From positions 1 through 31,224 of IMG/VR virus record IMGVR_UViG_3300033183_000031: DNA of 31,224 nucleotides. One strand, written 5' to 3'. This document shows, one piece after another, positions 30,317-31,224 of the stretch. Position 1 is the stretch's first letter. Each line of letters opens with the position of its first letter. The DNA is from a virus. A program made the translations under genes and the position numbers. The notes below the pieces were generated by a model. The model saw only the letters and a list, made by a program, of their open reading frames with translations, did not search any database and was not told the origin of the DNA.

Positions 30317-30421
30317 ATGAAAGATTATTTTCACATGCTGGAACTTATTGAAAAGTTCAGAAAAGTTTATGGAAGGCAGCCAACACGAGAAGAAATCTTA
30401 CTTATCTACAATGGCAAGTAA
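30317..30421 (+). CDS. Mini protein of 34 residues
   Basis: It encodes MKDYFHMLELIEKFRKVYGR and then QPTREEILLIYNGK, a helical pattern resembling 'IekFrkvyGRqPTreEi', which looks like the N-terminus of a small phage HTH-type domain. ATG 30317 has no strong ribosome site (ATG-rich context after AAGGTTTAA). Tentative. Confidence 0.4.
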   Translation: MKDYFHMLELIEKFRKVYGRQPTREEILLIYNGK

Positions 30422-30424
30422 TCG

Positions 30425-30476
30425 TGGGGGCGTTATAGTGTCGGGCTATATATGCAATGGGCTTGCACCGCCCCCA
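30425..30476 (+). other. Possible structured RNA: three-way junction leader
   Basis: TGGGGGCG (30425-30432) pairs with CGCCCCCA (30469-30476). Inside, TATAG/CTATA (30434-30438 with 30446-30450) and TGCAA/TTGCA (30453-30457 with 30463-30467) form two hairpins. Junction strands are only 1-2 bases. It ends 34 bases before the HTH gene start at 30510. No known riboswitch or ribozyme recognised (no hammerhead core). Confidence 0.45.
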
Positions 30477-30509
30477 GAACTTTCTATCAAAAACAAAAAG
30501 GAGAACAAG

Positions 30510-30857
30510 ATGAAAACCTTAGGTGACGCAAGAAAACTTGCGGGATACACACAAAAAATGGTGTGTGAAGAATTAGATGTAGATCAAAGTTCATTAGCAC
30601 ATTGGGAAGGTGGTTATAGAGCAATCCCACAATATCGCTTTGATCAAATGACACAGCTTTACGGCGTTCACCCACAAGAAATAGAATTACCAGAACTAAA
30701 AACACACAAGAAGAAACGCAAACAGGATTTATCTAAACGTTATTACAACGCACGTGCGGATGCATTGCGCTTTGCTTTAGCCCAAATTGTACCGCAAGAA
30801 CACACTGAAAAAGTTATTGAACTTTGCGCAATGATATATGAAGTGGAAAATAAGTAA
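30510..30857 (+). CDS. Cro/CI-family HTH regulator (115 residues)
   Basis: Start at ATG 30510 after AAAAAGGAGAACAAG; the frame is open upstream to 30348 but those codons cover the structured leader. HTH at residues 3-55 (LGDARKLAGYTQKMVCEELDVDQSSLAHWEGGYRAIPQYRFDQMTQLYGV), followed by a lysine-rich linker and a helical C-terminus that may dimerise. Likely a phage regulator of early or late transcription. Overlaps the next gene's ATG by one base. Confidence 0.75.
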   Translation: MKTLGDARKLAGYTQKMVCEELDVDQSSLAHWEGGYRAIPQYRFDQMTQLYGVHPQEIELPELKTHKKKRKQDLSKRYYNARADALRFALAQIVPQEHTEKVIELCAMIYEVENK

Positions 30858-31081
30858 TGGAAACTTTCTATATATTCTTAATTTCTTACTTGCTTCAGGG
30901 GCATCCCATCAAGCGAACAATACTCTTAGAAAACTCAGAGCAATGTCAAATAGCGATCCGCGCTAACGAACCGCTATCTAACAGCCTTGGTGCTAGCTTG
31001 TATTGCATAGATACAGGGAGGATATCTAATTCAATACGACCAAAGCTTAGACCCCAATCTGAAAATGAGGCATATCAGTAA
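30857..31081 (+). CDS. Small exported-type protein with two cysteines
   Basis: The protein has 74 residues. The N-terminus METFYIFLISYLLQG is hydrophobic like a signal peptide or membrane anchor; Cys30 and Cys50 could form a disulfide in the periplasm. It is translationally coupled to the HTH gene (TAATG). The last 35 bases overlap the end of the leftward endolysin gene. Function unknown. Confidence 0.55.
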   Translation: METFYIFLISYLLQGHPIKRTILLENSEQCQIAIRANEPLSNSLGASLYCIDTGRISNSIRPKLRPQSENEAYQ

Positions 31082-31224
31082 ATACTCTACGGCCTTGGTC
31101 TGTTCGAACACGAACCATATCATCATATGCTTCAAATGCAGTTCCGTCCCAATCAAGAATGTTATCAATGTGCCAAGCACCACCCCATTTAAGTTGGGAC
31201 ATGCCAATTTCTTTTGCAGCTTTG
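31047..31224 (-). CDS. C-terminal part of M15-type peptidase endolysin, cut by window edge
   Basis: Fifty-eight codons are visible in this window, then TAA at 31049-31047. The residues WGGAWHIDNILDW and GRRVFTDMPHFQIGV match the end of phage M15 (D-Ala-D-Ala / L-Ala-D-Glu peptidase) endolysins, where the His of 'PHFQ' is the last zinc ligand. The N-terminal SxHxxGxAxD part should lie beyond the window. It degrades the cell wall at lysis. It converges with and overlaps the last rightward gene by 35 bases. Confidence 0.65.
   Translation of the reverse strand, partial: KAAKEIGMSQLKWGGAWHIDNILDWDGTAFEAYDDMVRVRTDQGRRVFTDMPHFQIGV

Noticed and set aside
30425-30476. Hammerhead ribozyme
   Set aside because: Three-way junction present but the conserved CTGANGA and GAAA core is missing.
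30348-30509. 54-residue N-terminal extension of the Cro/CI-like protein
   Set aside because: The internal ATG at 30510 has an excellent ribosome site, the extension has no domain and covers the structured leader.
1-31224. tRNA, rRNA, CRISPR array, insertion sequence or integrase
   Set aside because: No cloverleaf, no regularly spaced repeats, no transposase or integrase motifs found on reading both strands.

Overview
This window looks like 31.2 kb of a double-stranded DNA phage with a short-tailed (podovirus, T7-like) virion. The style of its small genes (tail-fibre 'GGIFGRNPTFNDVEVEGDL' N-terminus, MALTK proteins, DUF5872-like and DUF6321-like proteins) suggests a marine or aquatic bacterial host, but the window itself does not name the host. 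No tRNA, rRNA, CRISPR, transposase or integrase was seen. No DNA polymerase, primase/helicase or phage RNA polymerase is present, so either the window is not the whole genome or the phage relies on host replication proteins.

The left three quarters (1-24.2 kb) are transcribed leftwards (minus strand) and carry the packaging and virion genes. Read in transcription order they are: terminase small subunit (TerS, 23776-24153); a run of tiny, mostly basic proteins; terminase large subunit (TerL, 20015-21538); a small MCFGGG protein; portal; Bbp19-like protein; scaffold; a GNAT-like protein (T7 gp13-like); major capsid protein; a small structural protein; tail tubular proteins A and B; three ejection proteins (gp14-, gp15- and gp16-like); a T7-type tail fibre with a pectate-lyase-like module; a second fibre; a tailspike; a small MALTK protein; a holin-like XhlA protein; and the start of a further gene cut by the window edge. 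Most genes touch or overlap by 1-11 bases, which suggests translational coupling. Terminator hairpins lie after the scaffold and after the capsid/small structural gene, so the capsid is bracketed as in T7. A 12-13 base element (minus strand TTTTGTGCGTTG) recurs upstream of four gene groups, at almost constant distance from the start codon in three of them, and is a good candidate late promoter.

A control region (about 24.17-24.78 kb) separates the leftward genes from rightward early genes. It holds several perfect palindromes, a 15-base direct repeat inside a 12-base inverted repeat, and a pyrimidine tract.

The right quarter (24.8-31.1 kb, plus strand) holds small early genes, two zinc-knuckle proteins, several helix-turn-helix (HTH) regulators, a Holliday-junction-resolvase-like nuclease, and a recombination cassette: YqaJ-type exonuclease, DUF1071-type annealing protein and an SSB-like protein ending DDIPF. 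That cassette is closed by a canonical terminator at 29811-29836. Two copies of a palindrome, CTGCAT-NN-TTGCAG, sit at the start of an HTH gene and inside the promoter of the recombination cassette, which suggests one regulator controlling both. A second regulator (Cro/CI-like) near the right end is preceded by a 52-base sequence that can fold into a three-way junction. At the right edge a leftward M15-type endolysin enters the window, overlapping the last rightward gene tail to tail.

The most unusual points are a zinc-metalloprotease motif (HEVMH) inserted in the gp16-like ejection protein, the shared palindromes, the late promoter element, the structured leader, and the cluster of basic mini-proteins between the two terminase genes.
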